Assembly (NCBI GenBank): GCA_036785705.1
Contig: JAWUZG010000032.1
Location: 17,603,501-17,667,500, forward strand
DNA length: 64,000 nucleotides
Source of the DNA: Acanthornis magna
Lineage: Eukaryota; Chordata; Aves; Passeriformes; Acanthizidae
Reading direction: 5' to 3'
Position 1 is the stretch's first letter; every line of letters starts with the position of its first letter. Of this stretch, positions 1-12,794 are shown in pieces. The notes under the pieces were generated by a model, which saw only the letters and a program-made list of their open reading frames with translations, was not told where the DNA came from and ran no database searches. A program made the translations under genes and the position numbers.

Positions 1-2512
1 CTAATAATCACATATCTTTTTGAAGCTGATATTGGATTTTGTTCTGGATTCTGCATTTTGGAGTTCCTTTATGTAGTCTGCTGATCAGCTAAAAAAAACC
101 CCAAAACATGCAGTTTAAAAGCTACATAATATTACTTGATACACTTAACCAACCAACACGAATATCTGAACATTCTTAGTGAACCTGAGCATTCTGTGAA
201 GCAAAATATTTCTTGGGAATAGTCTTGTCGTATGATTACTCTTGCTAAAACTGTCCATTGGATAATTTTGATTTTTGATTAATTTAGGATTAATTATTTT
301 TTATTCCAATTTGAACCCTAATCTACAGTACTAGGTAATTTAACTCTCAAGTAAATATGTGCTATTTGCAGCTGCTACAGGCAGCTCAAGTGTCAGTGAC
401 TTGTAATTGAAATTTTCCCAACTGGAAATCTCTGCGTATTGCTGGTTGTAACAGTGCCAAAATTAAGTCATTAAGTTTAAAGTTTTCCACACGGGATGCT
501 TGTATTTGGGTGTTGTGAAGAAATGTGTGTCTATCCACGACTGTGAATAAATAAGCAAATATGTGTATAGTTGTAAATGTCTATGAAATTAAAGATTCAT
601 CACCAAATTAATTTAATAAATAATGCAAACTCTGCTAGACTGTGATTTTGCTAAAACATATAAGAATAAAACTGCCCAGTTGGCAGTCCATTCATCAAAG
701 TCCCTTTTGAAAGTGTGCACTTAGATAGATAGTACAAAGTCTGAATACTATCATTAATATGTGTCCCTTTTATCTCTTTCTCAATCATATACACATTAAA
801 ATAATTTTAGAAAATAAAGTAAAAGAAAAAAACCAAAACTTTAAAAAGCGGATATATTTAAATATTTTGGAGGTAGATTCTTAACTGGTGAAAGTATTTG
901 CAGTTCCCCAATCTCTAAATAAAAGCAAGGAATTTTTAGCCAAGCAGTGTGAATCTGGAGTCAGGTACAGTATGTATGAGTTGTGGTGTATCCCAGAGTT
1001 TATCACAGAGATCATCCCAAATGAGTGCCAATAAAAACTTTATAACACACATGCAGTCAAGCTATGTTACAAATTTAACATGAAAATTATTTCAGAAATG
1101 GTTCAGGAGATTTTATGATTATTTTAATTGACACGGTTATTGCACATCCTTCTATATTAAAGCTAAATTAACTTGCTATTATGAGGCAACTACATAGGCC
1201 TCAGAATGATTACTGGTACAGTTCTGAACCTCTAAATGATCTTAAGCAATTTGTCTATAAATCACTGTGTTCCACTCTTGAGGTCTAGTATACGCCAGAA
1301 TGCCTAAGCTAGAAACATTTGCTAGCTCACATGGAAAAAGCTTTTTACCAGTTCTTTTCCCTTGAAAGGAACATGCTTCTTCTGCATTCTTGAGGATAAG
1401 GAGAACCTCAAAAGTCTGTTTTCTTCAGAACTGAGTATTGCCCATTTTCCTCCTTATCACAATGCAATTTGGAGAGGAATTTGTGCATTTTGTGGTGAAC
1501 AAAAAACTTTTTTTTTTGTGACAGAACATTAAAAAATAGCAGACACTTGAGAACTGCTCAGAGGTTAAGAGTGCTGGAATGAATCTTGACAGAGATAGAT
1601 TAGTAGGCAGAACACAGGTGAGACAGTCAAAGGTGCATGATAAATGTAATTTATCACATGGATCTGCAATTTACTACATGAATATCAACTCCACCTCTGT
1701 ATGAGTCTTTTGTCTAATGTGGTAAAACTGTTCCCTGTATTTTCATAACAAATGGACTAGTTAATACCAGGTCTCATGACCAACTAATTACACTATTTCC
1801 CCCTTAATTATTAACCAGGAGAAAACAACATCAATTTCAGGATTCTTAAATTAGGAAGAGATTTATTCAAGTGAAAAAAAGACTTGAACTAGAGTCTGTA
1901 TCTTCCATGTAAGTGCTCTTAACAAAGAGAGCAGACCCATAAACAGATTTATGATGTATTGTGGCATGTGGCACTGTAAAATATGTAAGTCATGAGGCCT
2001 CTTAAGGGAATGAATCCAGATAACTCTTATAAAACTTGTGAGTTTGTGCATCTTTGTGCATCTGTGGGCACATGGAAGTCAGAGGAGGCCTTTTGCTGTA
2101 CCCCTTGGTGAATACCTAGGATGCTGAATGGCACATGCTGCCTCTATGGTTGACCCGAAAATTGCCAGACTGTTTGTGATGTCTTTTTGGGAGGTCAATA
2201 CTGGTGTTGGTATCACCACTTCAAGCTGTATTTAAAAACTAATAACTTGAAAGAAATACAGCAAGAATATGTACCCTTAGGTATGTGTTACCTAAAGGTA
2301 AGATAAAATTTTTATCAAACACCATTATTACTTGTGTGCTAAATGCTAGATGGGCAAAAGGTACCTTGCTGTAATCTGGAGCTAAATATCTAAAGGTGGC
2401 AAATATTAACTGTTAATTTAGTACCTCGGCATTCTTCTGGCCGTAAATACTGTGGCATGTGCAGGTCAACCAGTGCATAGACTAGCTGACTCTTACTGAA
2501 AGTGCCTCATTT
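1..2512. other. AT-rich noncoding stretch, no gene seen
   Basis: No reading frame, RNA gene or repeat that I recognise. Base composition is AT-rich, with TAAT-rich patches around 255-310 and a T run at 1508-1517. Open frames are short and look like chance. It could be intron or intergenic DNA, and the sequence does not decide which. Confidence 0.6.
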
Positions 2513-2612
2513 AGAATCACAGAATCATGAAATAGTTTGGGTTGGAGGAGGCCTTTATAGGTCATCCAGTCCAACCCCTCAACTTGCCCAGTGAACTCCC
2601 TTAATAACAGCC
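2513..2612 (-). mobile_element. CR1 LINE 3' end fragment
   Basis: The reverse complement reads as the end of the CR1 3' UTR. From 2514 the plus strand has AATCACAGAATCATG, then GGGTTGGAGGAGGCC, then GTCATCCAGTCCAACC, which is the complement of the usual CR1 ending. The element therefore runs on the minus strand and is severely 5'-truncated, as most CR1 copies are. The limit near 2612 is approximate because similarity fades after the CCAACCCC block. Confidence 0.85.
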
Positions 2613-3077
2613 TATCAAGGCTGTAGGACTTGAAAGTTAGGCACTGAAAATCTGTTCTGGACTGTCTGAACTGTCCTTAAAAGAAACGAGAGAGAAATCA
2701 TCACCCATGGGGAGTGGGGACAGTGAAGGGTGGAAGGACATAAGCTGTCCCACTCCTTGGGTCATGCCTGAATCAGCAGATCAAAAGCATATCTTTAATT
2801 GTCTTCACCTCCAAATCATCCCTGCTTTCTATGATGTGGCAGTGTGATGCTGGTGTTGGTGGCTTAGAGACAGTGTTTTTAAGTTTCCTCCAGGGTTTGA
2901 GGAGAAATTGAAGAGCCAAGTTTTCCATGCCTGAAAGTGACCTCATGGAAGAATAAAAAGACAAAACTGAAGAAAATGCAAGGAGACAAGGCACTCTTAC
3001 AAGGAGTAATGGAGGGATAAGAAAAGGCTGTGATGACAAAGCACAAAGGAGAAGAAGAGTGACCACGTAAAGAATTA

Positions 3078-3328
3078 TTAAAAAAAAGAAAAAAGAAAAG
3101 AAAAAAGAAAAAGAAAAAAAAAAGAAAAGAAAAAGAAAAAAGAAAAAGAAAAAGAAAAAGAAAAAGAAAAAGAAAAAGAAAAAGAAAAAGAAAAAGAAAA
3201 AAAGAAAAAGAAAAAGAAAAAGAAAAAGAAAAAGAAAAAGAAAAAGAAAAAGAAAAAGAAAAAGAAAAAGAAAAAGAAAAAGAAAAAGAAAAAGAGAAAA
3301 AGGAAAAAGAGAAAGAAAAACAGCAGAA
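3078..3328. repeat. (AAAAAG)n polypurine microsatellite
   Basis: About 250 bp of almost pure purine on the plus strand, mostly the hexamer GAAAAA repeated roughly 40 times, with ragged AAAAG/AAAAAAG variants at both ends. The long Phe/Ser/Leu-rich frames read on the minus strand (2773-3415) are artefacts of this tract, not genes. A mirror-symmetric homopurine run of this length can adopt triplex structure in principle. It is also likely to be length-polymorphic and hard to assemble. Confidence 0.95.
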
Positions 3329-5504
3329 AGGCACATTAGAATAATAATACAAATGTAGATTGGCTCTGGGGTTGACATTTGTAAAATTCCCTCTTTGGGG
3401 AAAGTGTGTTTTCAAATGTAACCGATAATTATTTTACAACCTCAAGAACTATTTATATTTTCCCCGATGGCAATAAATACTTTTGCTTCATGACAATACA
3501 GTTAGTACTTTTGTTTATATTTATATGCAAATAATTTTTATTTATAACAGTATTTAATACAAATATTGGCATCTCAGTTCAAGCTTATTGTCTAATTTTC
3601 CTCCAATTACACCTTTTACATTAAAAGTATGTTCATACACTTCACCCTGAACCATGGCATATTAATAATATGTCATGCTACCATAGCAAAACCTATCTAT
3701 GGATTTCAAAAGATCTTGCAACACTAAAAGAAGATGCATTTCTCAGTCTGTTATAAATCATAAGCCATGGAACAGAAAAGAGAAGATCCCTTTCAGGGAT
3801 TTACTCGTATCAAGAAACAAATTAGTAAAAGAATAAGCTACGCTTGTACTCAAAGTGATCTTTTCTTGCTGCTGTTGATATTGTTACATTCAAATCTTGT
3901 AGTGGAAATCTTTTCTTTTTGAAGCCGTTTACAGAATGGAAGAAACAATCCAAACACTTCTGCAAACCTCAATCACACTTTTCCCAGCGTGCCTTTTCTA
4001 TTTCAGAGCTAGGCAAAGGAACAAAAGTATATGAAATGAATGGAAAAGACACACACAGAGAGGACTGACTTCTTTACCTGTAAATGGTCATAAACAGACT
4101 TTAGCCTACACAGACTGCCACTGTTACCAAAGGACATCCTTGAAATCATGAAATAGCTAATGCCAGAGGTGGTAGCAAAATGGGCTTCAATAGCCATTGA
4201 AGTGCTTTTTTCAAAGTTGACCACTTCAAAAGAGGGAAATTTTTTCCAAAATGTCTTTTTGCCTGGTACCTGGGTCACTGCAGTGTGAATGTTTTACATA
4301 AATGCAAATCCATTCAATGTGAGAAGGGATAAAAACCTGAAATCTGCCACCTCTCCTTGAGGGCATCCTGCCAGGCTTTTGGGCATCCATCTCTGACTGA
4401 GATTTGAATGAAATACTTTAGTGATGGTTTCTGAGAGAGGATCTAAGGGGTACAGGCCCAAAGAAAGAGGCACACCTGCTTTCTGACAGAAGCATTTCTG
4501 ATACTTTTAGAAAAAGGCTCTTTCCTGGGGATACAGTCCCCTGAGAAATGTGTTCAGGGCAGTGGCTGGATCAGAGGTCCTGTCCAGATGAGTATTTTCC
4601 TTACGGAGCATGATCTATAAGAAACTATATTTTCCAGAGGTGTGGTGAGACCACCTCCAAACTTACTGTACATAAGAGATCTCAGCGGAAGGTGCCTCTT
4701 TTCTTCATTTTATAGGTGCTTAGTCAGAAGTCCCCAGACAACCATGAGTATCAAAACCAGGCACACTTGGCAATACACAACACACAAATCCAGAGCTACT
4801 CCAGGGACCTGGAGTACATCAAGGTAAAAAATGAAGTTAGGAATAGATTCTAGGTATATCCAGATTTAGGCTGCAGCTGGGTGAGGGTTTTAAGGATGAC
4901 AGTTTGGAGCATAAAGGTTGAAATTCCTTCTTTTTCCTGTAAATCTGTTTCCTGAGTGGTTGTCTCCCCTGTCATGAATTGTATTGAATTGCCCAGCCTT
5001 ACTACTGAGGCTTCTGATGGCAAAGTACCAATGGCTGTTACAGTGCACCAATTCTTTTATGCACCTAGCCCTAGATGCCTAACCTTGAACAGTAATTTTT
5101 AACAATTTTGGCTCAAGATCTGATGGATACACTGGCCCCTGCTGACACACAGGTGCTCTAAGTCTAAATTCCCAGAATATTACCAGCAAAGCTTTATTTT
5201 ATATTGTTTCTCCTTGCTGTTTTACCACTTATCCCGGGCCACTCAATGTTTAATTTTATTGGTGATAAGGATTGATGAAGAAGATGAAGAGGAACATTAT
5301 CTTTGGGCTGGTTAGTAAGAAGCTTATCTGTTAGTAAGACTCACCAAAAAAAAGCTTGAAAGAAATTTCTGCTTGAAGGGTTTAGGATCAGACTGAGAGA
5401 CTTTTATGTGTTTTCAATTTATATATGTGAATACATAAAGCAACTAGGCTTGTGCACGCTTTACTTTGACATGTTATTGCTTTCCTGGTATTTTTCATTA
5501 AGCT
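3329..5504. other. Unannotated AT-rich stretch
   Basis: No gene or repeat recognised. The small frames at 4009-4278 (minus) and 4642-4827 (plus) have no motif I know and sit in ordinary noncoding composition. Confidence 0.55.
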
Positions 5505-5695
5505 TGATGCCAAAAGCTCCTGAGTTGCAGATTACTGGAGGCTGGGAGAGTAACCTGGGCAAGTATCTCTCTATGCTTGCCCTCCTCTTACACTTTTTAC
5601 AAAGCACTTAGGGAATTGGGTACTCTTGGAGACAGAATGCTAAATTAGTCTGACCTTGTCTCAGGCCAGGTACAGCTGTTCTCACGTTCCTTAAA
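5505..5695 (+). mobile_element. Ancient CR1-like LINE 3' relic
   Basis: The segment keeps the word order of old amniote CR1 3' regions: a stretch like 'cctcttacactttttacaaagcac' (about 5582-5608), then CTTGGAGACAGAATGCTAAA (about 5626), then AGTCTGACC, and an ending like TTCTCACGTTCC (5680-5691). Divergence is high, so this should predate the bird-specific CR1 copies elsewhere in the window. The 5' limit is uncertain. Confidence 0.5.
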
Positions 5696-6790
5696 AATGC
5701 TGACATTTAGCATTTGAAAGTCATTTTTATAAGGCAGTATTACACTATTTCCTTGTATAAAACGTTAGATCAATATTAAAGTCGTTCCATGCATGATGTA
5801 ATGGAAACTTCTATTCTGCTGCAGAATGTTTCATAGAAGAGCCTGCAGCCTGCAATACAGGAAACCCAGGGGGAGTTACCTGTGTTTTCACACAGACAGT
5901 TCATGAGCCCATATGATTTAAAAGAAGTCTTGAGATAATTTGTGTGGAACATTAGAGAACCAGAAGCAGAGTCAGCGTGAGGAGAAGGAGGAAAGAAGGT
6001 TTAGGGGACTGGAGGCAGGGAGTCTGGGTGAGCTCAGTCCTCTTGCACTTCCCACAAGTTACTGACTTGGTTTTTATCCATATGAAGACCACTGGTAAAT
6101 AGATAAAAATAAAGAAAAAAACCCCTAATATTTTAAGACTATCACTGATTTATAAAGAAATAGTTTAAAAAAATTCATTTTTTTTATGTAGGTGGTAACG
6201 GCCTTAAAAATCAGAAGTAGCCACTGACAACATTTGGTGAACTGTGCCTTTGTGAAATAGCTTTGCTTCTTTCAATATGGAGTGCCATATATTAAGAGAA
6301 TGTATATTTTAGGAATTGACAGAAATACCTTTTTTAAACTTCACTTATTCAAACAAAATTTCAATATGTCATGCACCATGAAAAAGGTCACCTCATTATA
6401 GCACTTTTTCATTAACTCACCTGGTTTCTGCCTGTACATGCACGAGCCATTCATCAGGTGGTGTAGCTTATTTAATATACCTCAGCTGTAACATCTGTAT
6501 GCACAGGTTAAGTAATAATGTTCTGCATCTACCTTTATATTTATTGAAAAATTATTTTATTAGGAAATTCAAACCAACACAGAACAAAACCACCCACGGG
6601 CTGTTCCTTAGGTCTTCCAGACATTTATGCAGGTGTGGAACTTTATGTATTTGAAATAGCTGATGACATTTTTTCCACCTATTTTTTTAATGAGAAATGG
6701 CCTTAAAAAAAATAAAATTAGCACAGAAAATCTGCAATATTTTCAAAACGTAAATAAATACAATATCTGAAATACTATATTTACTTGTCT
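5696..6790. other. Unannotated AT-rich stretch
   Basis: Nothing recognised beyond short A or T runs (for example 6169-6185 and 6701-6715). No frame stands out. Confidence 0.55.
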
Positions 6791-7570
6791 TGTGTTCACT
6801 TGGCAAGGTTTTGGTAGTGGAGGGGGCTACAGGGGCTGCTTCTGTGAGAAACTGCCAGAAGCTTCTCTCGTGTCCAAGGGAGCCAATGCCAGCTGGCTCC
6901 AGGATGAACCTGCTGCTGGCCAAGGCTGAGTTCATCAGCCATGGTGGTAGTGCCTCCGGAATAACAGAGTTAAGAGGGCAGAAAACCTACACAACAACCT
7001 GTAACAGGAGAGAGAAGTGAGAACAGTGTGAGAAAGAGCTCTGCAGACACCGAGGTCAATGCAGAAGGAAGGGGAGGAGGTGCTCCAGGTGCTGGAGCTG
7101 AGATTCCACTGCAGCCCCTGACAAAGACCATGGAGATGCACAGTGGGGCAGATATCTACCTGCAGCCCTTGGAGAACTCCACACTGAAATAGGACGATGG
7201 CCAAAGGAGGCTATGGCCCTGTGGGAAGCCTGTCCTGGAGCAGGCTCCTGGCAGAATCTTTGACCCTGTGGAAAGAGAAGTCCAGACTGGAGCAGGTTTG
7301 CTGGCAGGACTTGTGACCCCACAGGGTTCACACACTGGATCACTCTGTTCCCGAAGGACTGCCCCCCATGGGAGGGACCCACACTGGAGCAGTTAATGAA
7401 GAACTGCAGCCCCTGGGAAGGACTCCATTGGAGAAGTTTATGGAGGATTGTCCTCTGTGGGAGGGACCCCAGGCTGGAGAGGGGGAAGCATGAGAGGAGT
7501 CCTTACCTTGAGGAGGAAGGAGTGACAAAATCAAGCTGTAATGAATCCATGAAACAAAATCGTTATCTCC
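6791..7570 (+). mobile_element. Avian ERV LTR fragment, 3'-truncated
   Basis: A GC-rich block set sharply in AT-rich DNA. It begins with TG at 6791, has the GGTTTTGGTAGTGG and GGGGGCTACAGGGG words at 6817-6834, and carries a string of related 'ctggagcag' and 'gtgggagggacccc' phrases through 7180-7480. These are characteristic of a widespread family of long avian LTRs. The block at 7441-7470 matches the same phrase in the minus-strand LTR at 60413-60432, so the two are related. The expected TATA-like position (about 6960-6975, ataacagagttaag) is decayed. No poly(A) signal, primer site or internal region follows, so this is a truncated solo LTR. Short frames on both strands here are by-products of the GC-rich composition. 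The exact Repbase name cannot be assigned by eye. Confidence 0.75.
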
Positions 7571-8936
7571 CTTCAGGATGGAGAAATCCCATCTCTTGAG
7601 GGTGGCCTCTCTTTCTCACTCCCTTCTTCAAATTCTGTGAGCTAGCATAGAAGTAAATGTTGATTTTCCAATTCCTGGGCAAGCTGTCCCTCACAAAACC
7701 TACTAGCTCCCTGACCAAAGCTTTAATTTGATGGATACAATGCAACCTTATACTTTTTGCTTTCTCTCCCATGCAAAATTCAGCTTTCTAGTCTCCTTTA
7801 CCCTACAGAAGTGCAACTTATATTGGAAATTTTATTTTTTCCTTGCTTACAATGGACCCCGATCCTGCTCCTCTTCGGCAGGAGATAAATGTGATGGGAT
7901 ACAATAGCAGAGAACAGAGAAAATGAAGACTTAAATGGCGCAAAATACTTAGACTAGCAGCTCAAGCTTTTTTTTCTTTTTAAGCATGGAGGGGATGAAA
8001 GACAGGAGACTTGAGGCAGCAGGTTTCACAGGAGCAAGTAGCTCCCCATTACTTAGCAAAATCAGGCACAGCATGCAAATAGTCAAGCAGCAGCAAACAC
8101 ACTAGTATGAACATAATGGAATTCCACTAACAAAGCCACACAGAAAACATAACTCAAATCTTGCAAAGACAAGGAGAGGAAATAGCAAACCTCTTGGAGT
8201 ACTTTGTGGGACTGTTGGCAGCAAGCAGCACCACATACAGCACGTCACTGCTGACGGTTCACATGTGCCCGCATGCCAGCAATTGGGCTGCCTGGTCCTG
8301 TGTCCCTCTTCTGCAGAGTCAGAGCATCTCTCCTGTGCTGGGTCCATGCAGCTAAAAAGCTGTTTGTGTCTGAGCATCTATAGCGCAGCCTTGTATCCAA
8401 GCCCAAACAACTCCCAGAGCTGCCTGCCTTTTTAGATCCCTTCTGCTGGATTCATACATAAACCTTTATTCAGCTGAAGGATGAGGGAATTTATTCCTTG
8501 CTGCAAGAGAGCCAGAGTGGGGCCCAAATGCACTTGCACAGATAAGCGATGCAACCAGTGCAGAGAGATAGCAGATAAGCTATTGACATACTCAGCTGAA
8601 CCGTTAGAGCTCTGCAACATCAGACACGATCTGTAATTTTGTCAGGATGTGGGTATGAAGCCTGCTTTATTTAAATTTCACTAAATAACTAAAATTTTAA
8701 AAATGGGGTCTAAATTAATGGTCCGGGGAAAACAGATCTGCAGTGCTCAGATTTGGATTTCTTATTCCTGTTTACTGTTGGCTGGAAAGACACAAAATCT
8801 GTAATGGTACTCCTTGCAATGATGTCAGTTGTTTCAGTTGTTTGAGGACATACAATGGGAGTAAAAGAATATCCATATTCTTTTCACTGCAAAGAAAGAC
8901 TTGCTCTGGGGTCTGCAGGGCATCCTTCAAGTGTTC

Positions 8937-8937
<1 letters not shown>
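7571..8937. other. Unannotated stretch after the LTR fragment
   Basis: No recognised gene. Composition returns to AT-rich after 7600. A slightly more GC-rich patch at 8170-8350 has overlapping frames on both strands, none with a known motif. Confidence 0.5.

Positions 8938-8972
<35 letters not shown>
8938..8972. repeat. (GT)n dinucleotide microsatellite
   Basis: An uninterrupted GT array of about 17 units, likely polymorphic. The Cys/Val-rich tails of frames crossing it are artefacts. Confidence 0.97.
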
Positions 8973-8974
<2 letters not shown>

Positions 8975-9859
8975 GCCTTGGCTCTTCTTTCTATCCATTT
9001 CAGTCTAATAAAAGATGTTAGATCTCCCCGAATCTTTGACTCTCTTCTATCCTTAGATCATAATTACAAAAAATTACTTTCTACAGAGGCGAAAATGAAG
9101 GACTTTAAAATTCCTTAAAAAGAAAAATGAATTCAGGAAGGGCTATTTTTAACATGCTAGGCACAGATTTTTTCCACTAGAGATAATTAATCTGTAACTT
9201 TGCCCACAAAATAAATGTCCAGAATTAACCCCCTCCCACCAAAAATAGGAAGCTTGTAGCAGATGGGAAAAGTCATGAGACTAAATGATTAATACTTCAG
9301 ATTAAATGTCTTTTTCATAAAACAGCAAGCAGCATATCTACTTCATGACAGTCGTTACTGCATCAAAGTACTCAAAGCAGAATACAATTATATTGAAAAA
9401 AAAGAAATATACTTTTTCTCCTTATGAAAAGAAAGTTGTCAAAAGAAGGAAAAAAAAAGAATCTCCTGTGAAGACAGATCCTGATGAGATGTATGATCTT
9501 TTTTGTTCTGGAGAGGGGAGGGGAGAAAGGGAATAGAAGAGAGGAAACAGAAAAAGCAGCCCCAGGATAACAAGCTTTGTGTGAAGCAGAAAATCATACC
9601 CTTTGAGGGTCATTTTCTTTGAGTTGCTGCCTCAGGGAGAAAGGAGGCAGAGATTAAACATTGGAGGGAAAGTCCACGTTTGCTTATGAAGCATCACTCT
9701 GCCCTGAAATGTTTTGGAAGTAGAGAGTCATTTTGCTCCTTTGGGGGGTGTGCAGATCCCAGCAAACAATTTGCATCAAATTGTGCTCTCTACCTGCAGC
9801 CCACTGACCCAATATGATGAGAGAGAGGCCCCTCAAGTGGGATGCAGGAAAAGTACAGG
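8973..9859. other. Unannotated stretch
   Basis: Ordinary noncoding composition with A-rich patches (9395-9465). The Lys-rich plus-strand frame at 9345-9536 and its minus-strand mirror come from those patches, so I do not call a gene. Confidence 0.5.
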
Positions 9860-10160
9860 ATGTTGAACATCACCGGGATGCTGAGTACCGGGGCTGTGCC
9901 ATCGGGTCTGCCCGGGTAGAACGCAGCTTCTAAACAGGGATCTGTGCTTCCAGCCGTCCTCTCTGGGGGTGACTGCCAGCCCTCAGCCGTGGGTGGGAGC
10001 ACAGTCTGCCCACCTGGGAGCGGTTTTTGCAGGAGACGGGAGCCTATTCCCACTAGGTGGAGCCTGAACCCTTCGGTCCCGCACTCGCTCTCCTTCCCCC
10101 GCTCCTGCACAGAGGGGTTTTCGCCTGTTTCAGTCCAAGCAGGACGCAGCTAGACAGAAA
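9860..10160. promoter_or_regulatory. Isolated CpG-rich patch, possible promoter or first exon
   Basis: I count 15 CpG dinucleotides between 9874 and 10146, in clear contrast to the CpG-poor flanks. GC content is also locally high. No repeat that I recognise explains it. Overlapping frames run on both strands (minus 9790-10110, plus 9944-10153) without any known domain. It could be a small CpG island marking an unannotated transcript, a noncoding RNA start, or the GC-rich remnant of an old LTR. The function is inference only. Confidence 0.3.
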
Positions 10161-11229
10161 CCTGAAGGCATTTGTAGGGGGTAGGAAGGTCATGAGATGT
10201 TTTTGTAGGGATTTTTTAAAATTTATTTTTGAAATTTTTAAAAATTTTGTTCTACATTAATGCCTGTTATGCATTAAGCTAGACAATGAAACCATCACAT
10301 CCATCCATACGCTCCCTAAAGCAGCTGGTACCAGTATATATATGCTTTAAATCAGGTTACACTTAAATTACTGCTAGTTCCTAAAAAAAAAAATAAAAGA
10401 AAAAATTGTAAATACAATGGCACTGCTTGAACTGTTGAACCTCTAGTCATGAGGGACACTTCTTCAAAGTGTGCATACTGAAAAAAAAGTATTGAAGAAC
10501 CCCACCCTGGGTCAAAATGCCCCAATGTTTTGTAAGTAGAATAGTATATCCTTGATGTGGGATTGGGGAAAAAAAAAGAAAAATGTAGATGGAGGGCAAC
10601 TGCATGGGCGTGCAAACGCAGGTTTATATAATCAAGGTTTGAATAATGAGGCTGCAGCTCATACTTATGCCAAAGTTGGTAGGTCAGACCAAGCACTTTG
10701 GCTGACTCTGAATGGATTAGCTGGCAGTTGCTGAAAACCCTGCCCAACAGTTTCATTTCCATGGCCTTTTTGGAAGAGGCACTTTCTTTGCTTCGCACAG
10801 GAGTTCTTCTCCCCAGTGTGTTCTGAGTCAGGAGTGGCAGGACCGGCTGGACAATGGTGATTGTGTAGCATAGTAGCCTTTTAGGTTTCAACCTTTTCTT
10901 CTTCATAGGGTCAAAGATAAACCTCTTAGATGCTTTGAAAAGCATGACCCCTGTCTCTGGAAATAACTGAGGTGTCCAGCCCGCATCAAAGAAACCTTTC
11001 CTTCAAAAACATTGTCAAAACTGAGATTTTTTAAAAAGCTTTTGGCTCTGATGAAAGCTGAATGATGAAATCGGTATGTGTTTGATGGGAAGTGTTCCAG
11101 CCAGCTCTAATAAGGAGCACTACTCAGTATTTTAATGACAACCTTCAATAGCAAAACTCTATTTTGGCTCCTTTATGTTTCTACCACTGTACTACCGGGG
11201 CAATCTCCCAGTCTTTAATGTATTTTTTC
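10161..11229. other. Unannotated stretch
   Basis: AT-rich, with A runs at 10383-10405 and 10568-10583. The 197-codon minus-strand frame at 10352-10945 crosses those runs, encodes no motif I know, and is best treated as chance. Confidence 0.5.
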
Positions 11230-11239
11230 CTCACAGTAT

Positions 11240-11345
11240 ACCTGGCAAATGCTATTGTCCCGACTTTACAGATGAGAAATGGAAGCACAGGAAGGTGAGG
11301 CAACTTACTGAAGATCGTACAGTCAAGTTTGCAATGGAGAAAAAA
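11240..11345 (+). mobile_element. MIR/CORE-SINE-like ancient relic
   Basis: The stretch reads like the central core of MIR-type elements: ACTTTACAGATGAGAAA (about 11263-11280), a GAAGCACAGGAAGGTGAGGCAACTTACTGAAG-like block, then GATCGTACAGTCAAG. The same core recurs at 16600 and 47655 in this window. Divergence is high. The 171-codon frame at 11175-11690 runs across it and should not be called a gene. Confidence 0.5.
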
Positions 11346-12794
11346 ATCATTCCCCTTGTCCTAAATCATAAGCTAGTGCTGCAAGTTAGTGTTATTTTTC
11401 TCTTATATGACCCTGAACAACTCTGTCTAGAATTTGAGAGTATGCATAACCTGACAGATCATTTGTGCCCCTACATGAGAAAGAGATGCTTTGTAGATGA
11501 GGTCTACGGGGTGCTCTGTCACTTGTTTGGGTACCCTAAAAGAGTTGTTATATATTTACAGAAAACAGAAAAAACCCCCACCCCTTTTATCCTTGTGTTT
11601 CTGTCTTCCTGCTCCTTATTTCTATGCTGTATTTTTGGGGCTTACATACTGCAGATTCTATCTACAAACTCCCCCTTCAATTTTATGTGAAGTTTTTACC
11701 AGGCAGGAAAGTCTCTCCAGAAAGGAAAAAATTGTCAGAGACAGCCAGGCAATATTTGGCTCACTAGAGAAAAATATCAGTTTCTTACAGGGTGTAGAGG
11801 AAGCAGCAGAAACTATACCTAACTAGAAAAAAAAAAAAGGCATAATTGCTTATGTTGTTTGAAATCCATGAATGCCTAATTTGGAACCCTCACCTGAGAT
11901 GGAAGACCATCAGCCTTTTCTAAGTGAGCGTGTGGATATTTTCTACTAGTTCTCAGTTTTAAAGCAGTGACAGGATTTCAAAGGGAGAGAGATAAATACA
12001 TTTTTCTGTTGAGAAACACAGTCTGTAATTCAGGAGACCTTGAGGATGCAGGAAAAGAGTGACAGCAGGCCAAGTGTGAATTGTCAGGTACGATTTTGTT
12101 CTTCAAATAAAATGTAAAAATGATAGTGTGATGTTATGTATGTTCCCATGTTCTTTGTTTACATGAACTCCTCTTCAATATCGCAAGCTGAATTAATGAC
12201 ATTTTCCAGTTTCTTATTTATTCTTCTGTCAGCAAGTGACACAGGATGAACAGTGTACAGTTTTGTGGTTTCGTTTTGCTTTCACTTTCTTTGTCCTATT
12301 TTATGCTTGAGTATTCACGACTAGAAATGATTATTTGCATAAAGGGTTCCATGAGGTGTAGTGTCTTGGCTTTGTCTCAGAAGACAATAATTCTTCTAAT
12401 CTAGGTGCAGACCTACTGGCACCTAACTGTGCTACATCCCTTCATTTATAAATAGTCTCAGCCCTGCAGTACAAAACTGCCTTCATACAAAACCCTAGGC
12501 ATGGAGAAGAAGGAAGGCTCTGGGGTAGCTAGTGTCTGTCTTCTGCATTAAATAAAGGATGAATGACCCGTGGTGAGTTTTGAAGGAAGTAGAGTATTGC
12601 CCTTGGCACTCACGAAAATCCTCAGCGGAATATGACCTGTTCTGGTGTCCACAAAGTCATGGATCACCATGCTCAGATTTGAGTCTGATAGGATGGGGTA
12701 CAATCCACCAGGCAATTTTTTAGGGACAGTGGTACATAAGGGTCCCAAAATAGTCCCAGTTGTGAGCCAGTTTATGGTCTGTGGGGATCAGTGT
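11346..12794. other. Unannotated stretch
   Basis: No gene or repeat recognised. An A run lies at 11826-11838. The region just upstream of the CR1 tail (12540-12790) may contain more of that element, but I cannot align it. Confidence 0.5.

Noticed and set aside
2773..3415. Long minus-strand frames rich in Phe, Leu and Ser (201 and 178 codons)
   Set aside because: They are translations of the (AAAAAG)n tract in different frames, with no unique-sequence domain.
7056..7534. Minus-strand frames (108 and 64 codons) in GC-rich DNA
   Set aside because: They are antisense to an LTR made of repeated ctggagcag and gtgggaggg phrases and do not represent a gene.
10352..10945. 197-codon minus-strand frame
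   Set aside because: It crosses several A/T runs, has no known motif or splice context, and carries ordinary noncoding composition.
11175..11690. 171-codon plus-strand frame
   Set aside because: Its first third overlaps a MIR-like relic and the rest shows no domain, so chance is the simpler explanation.
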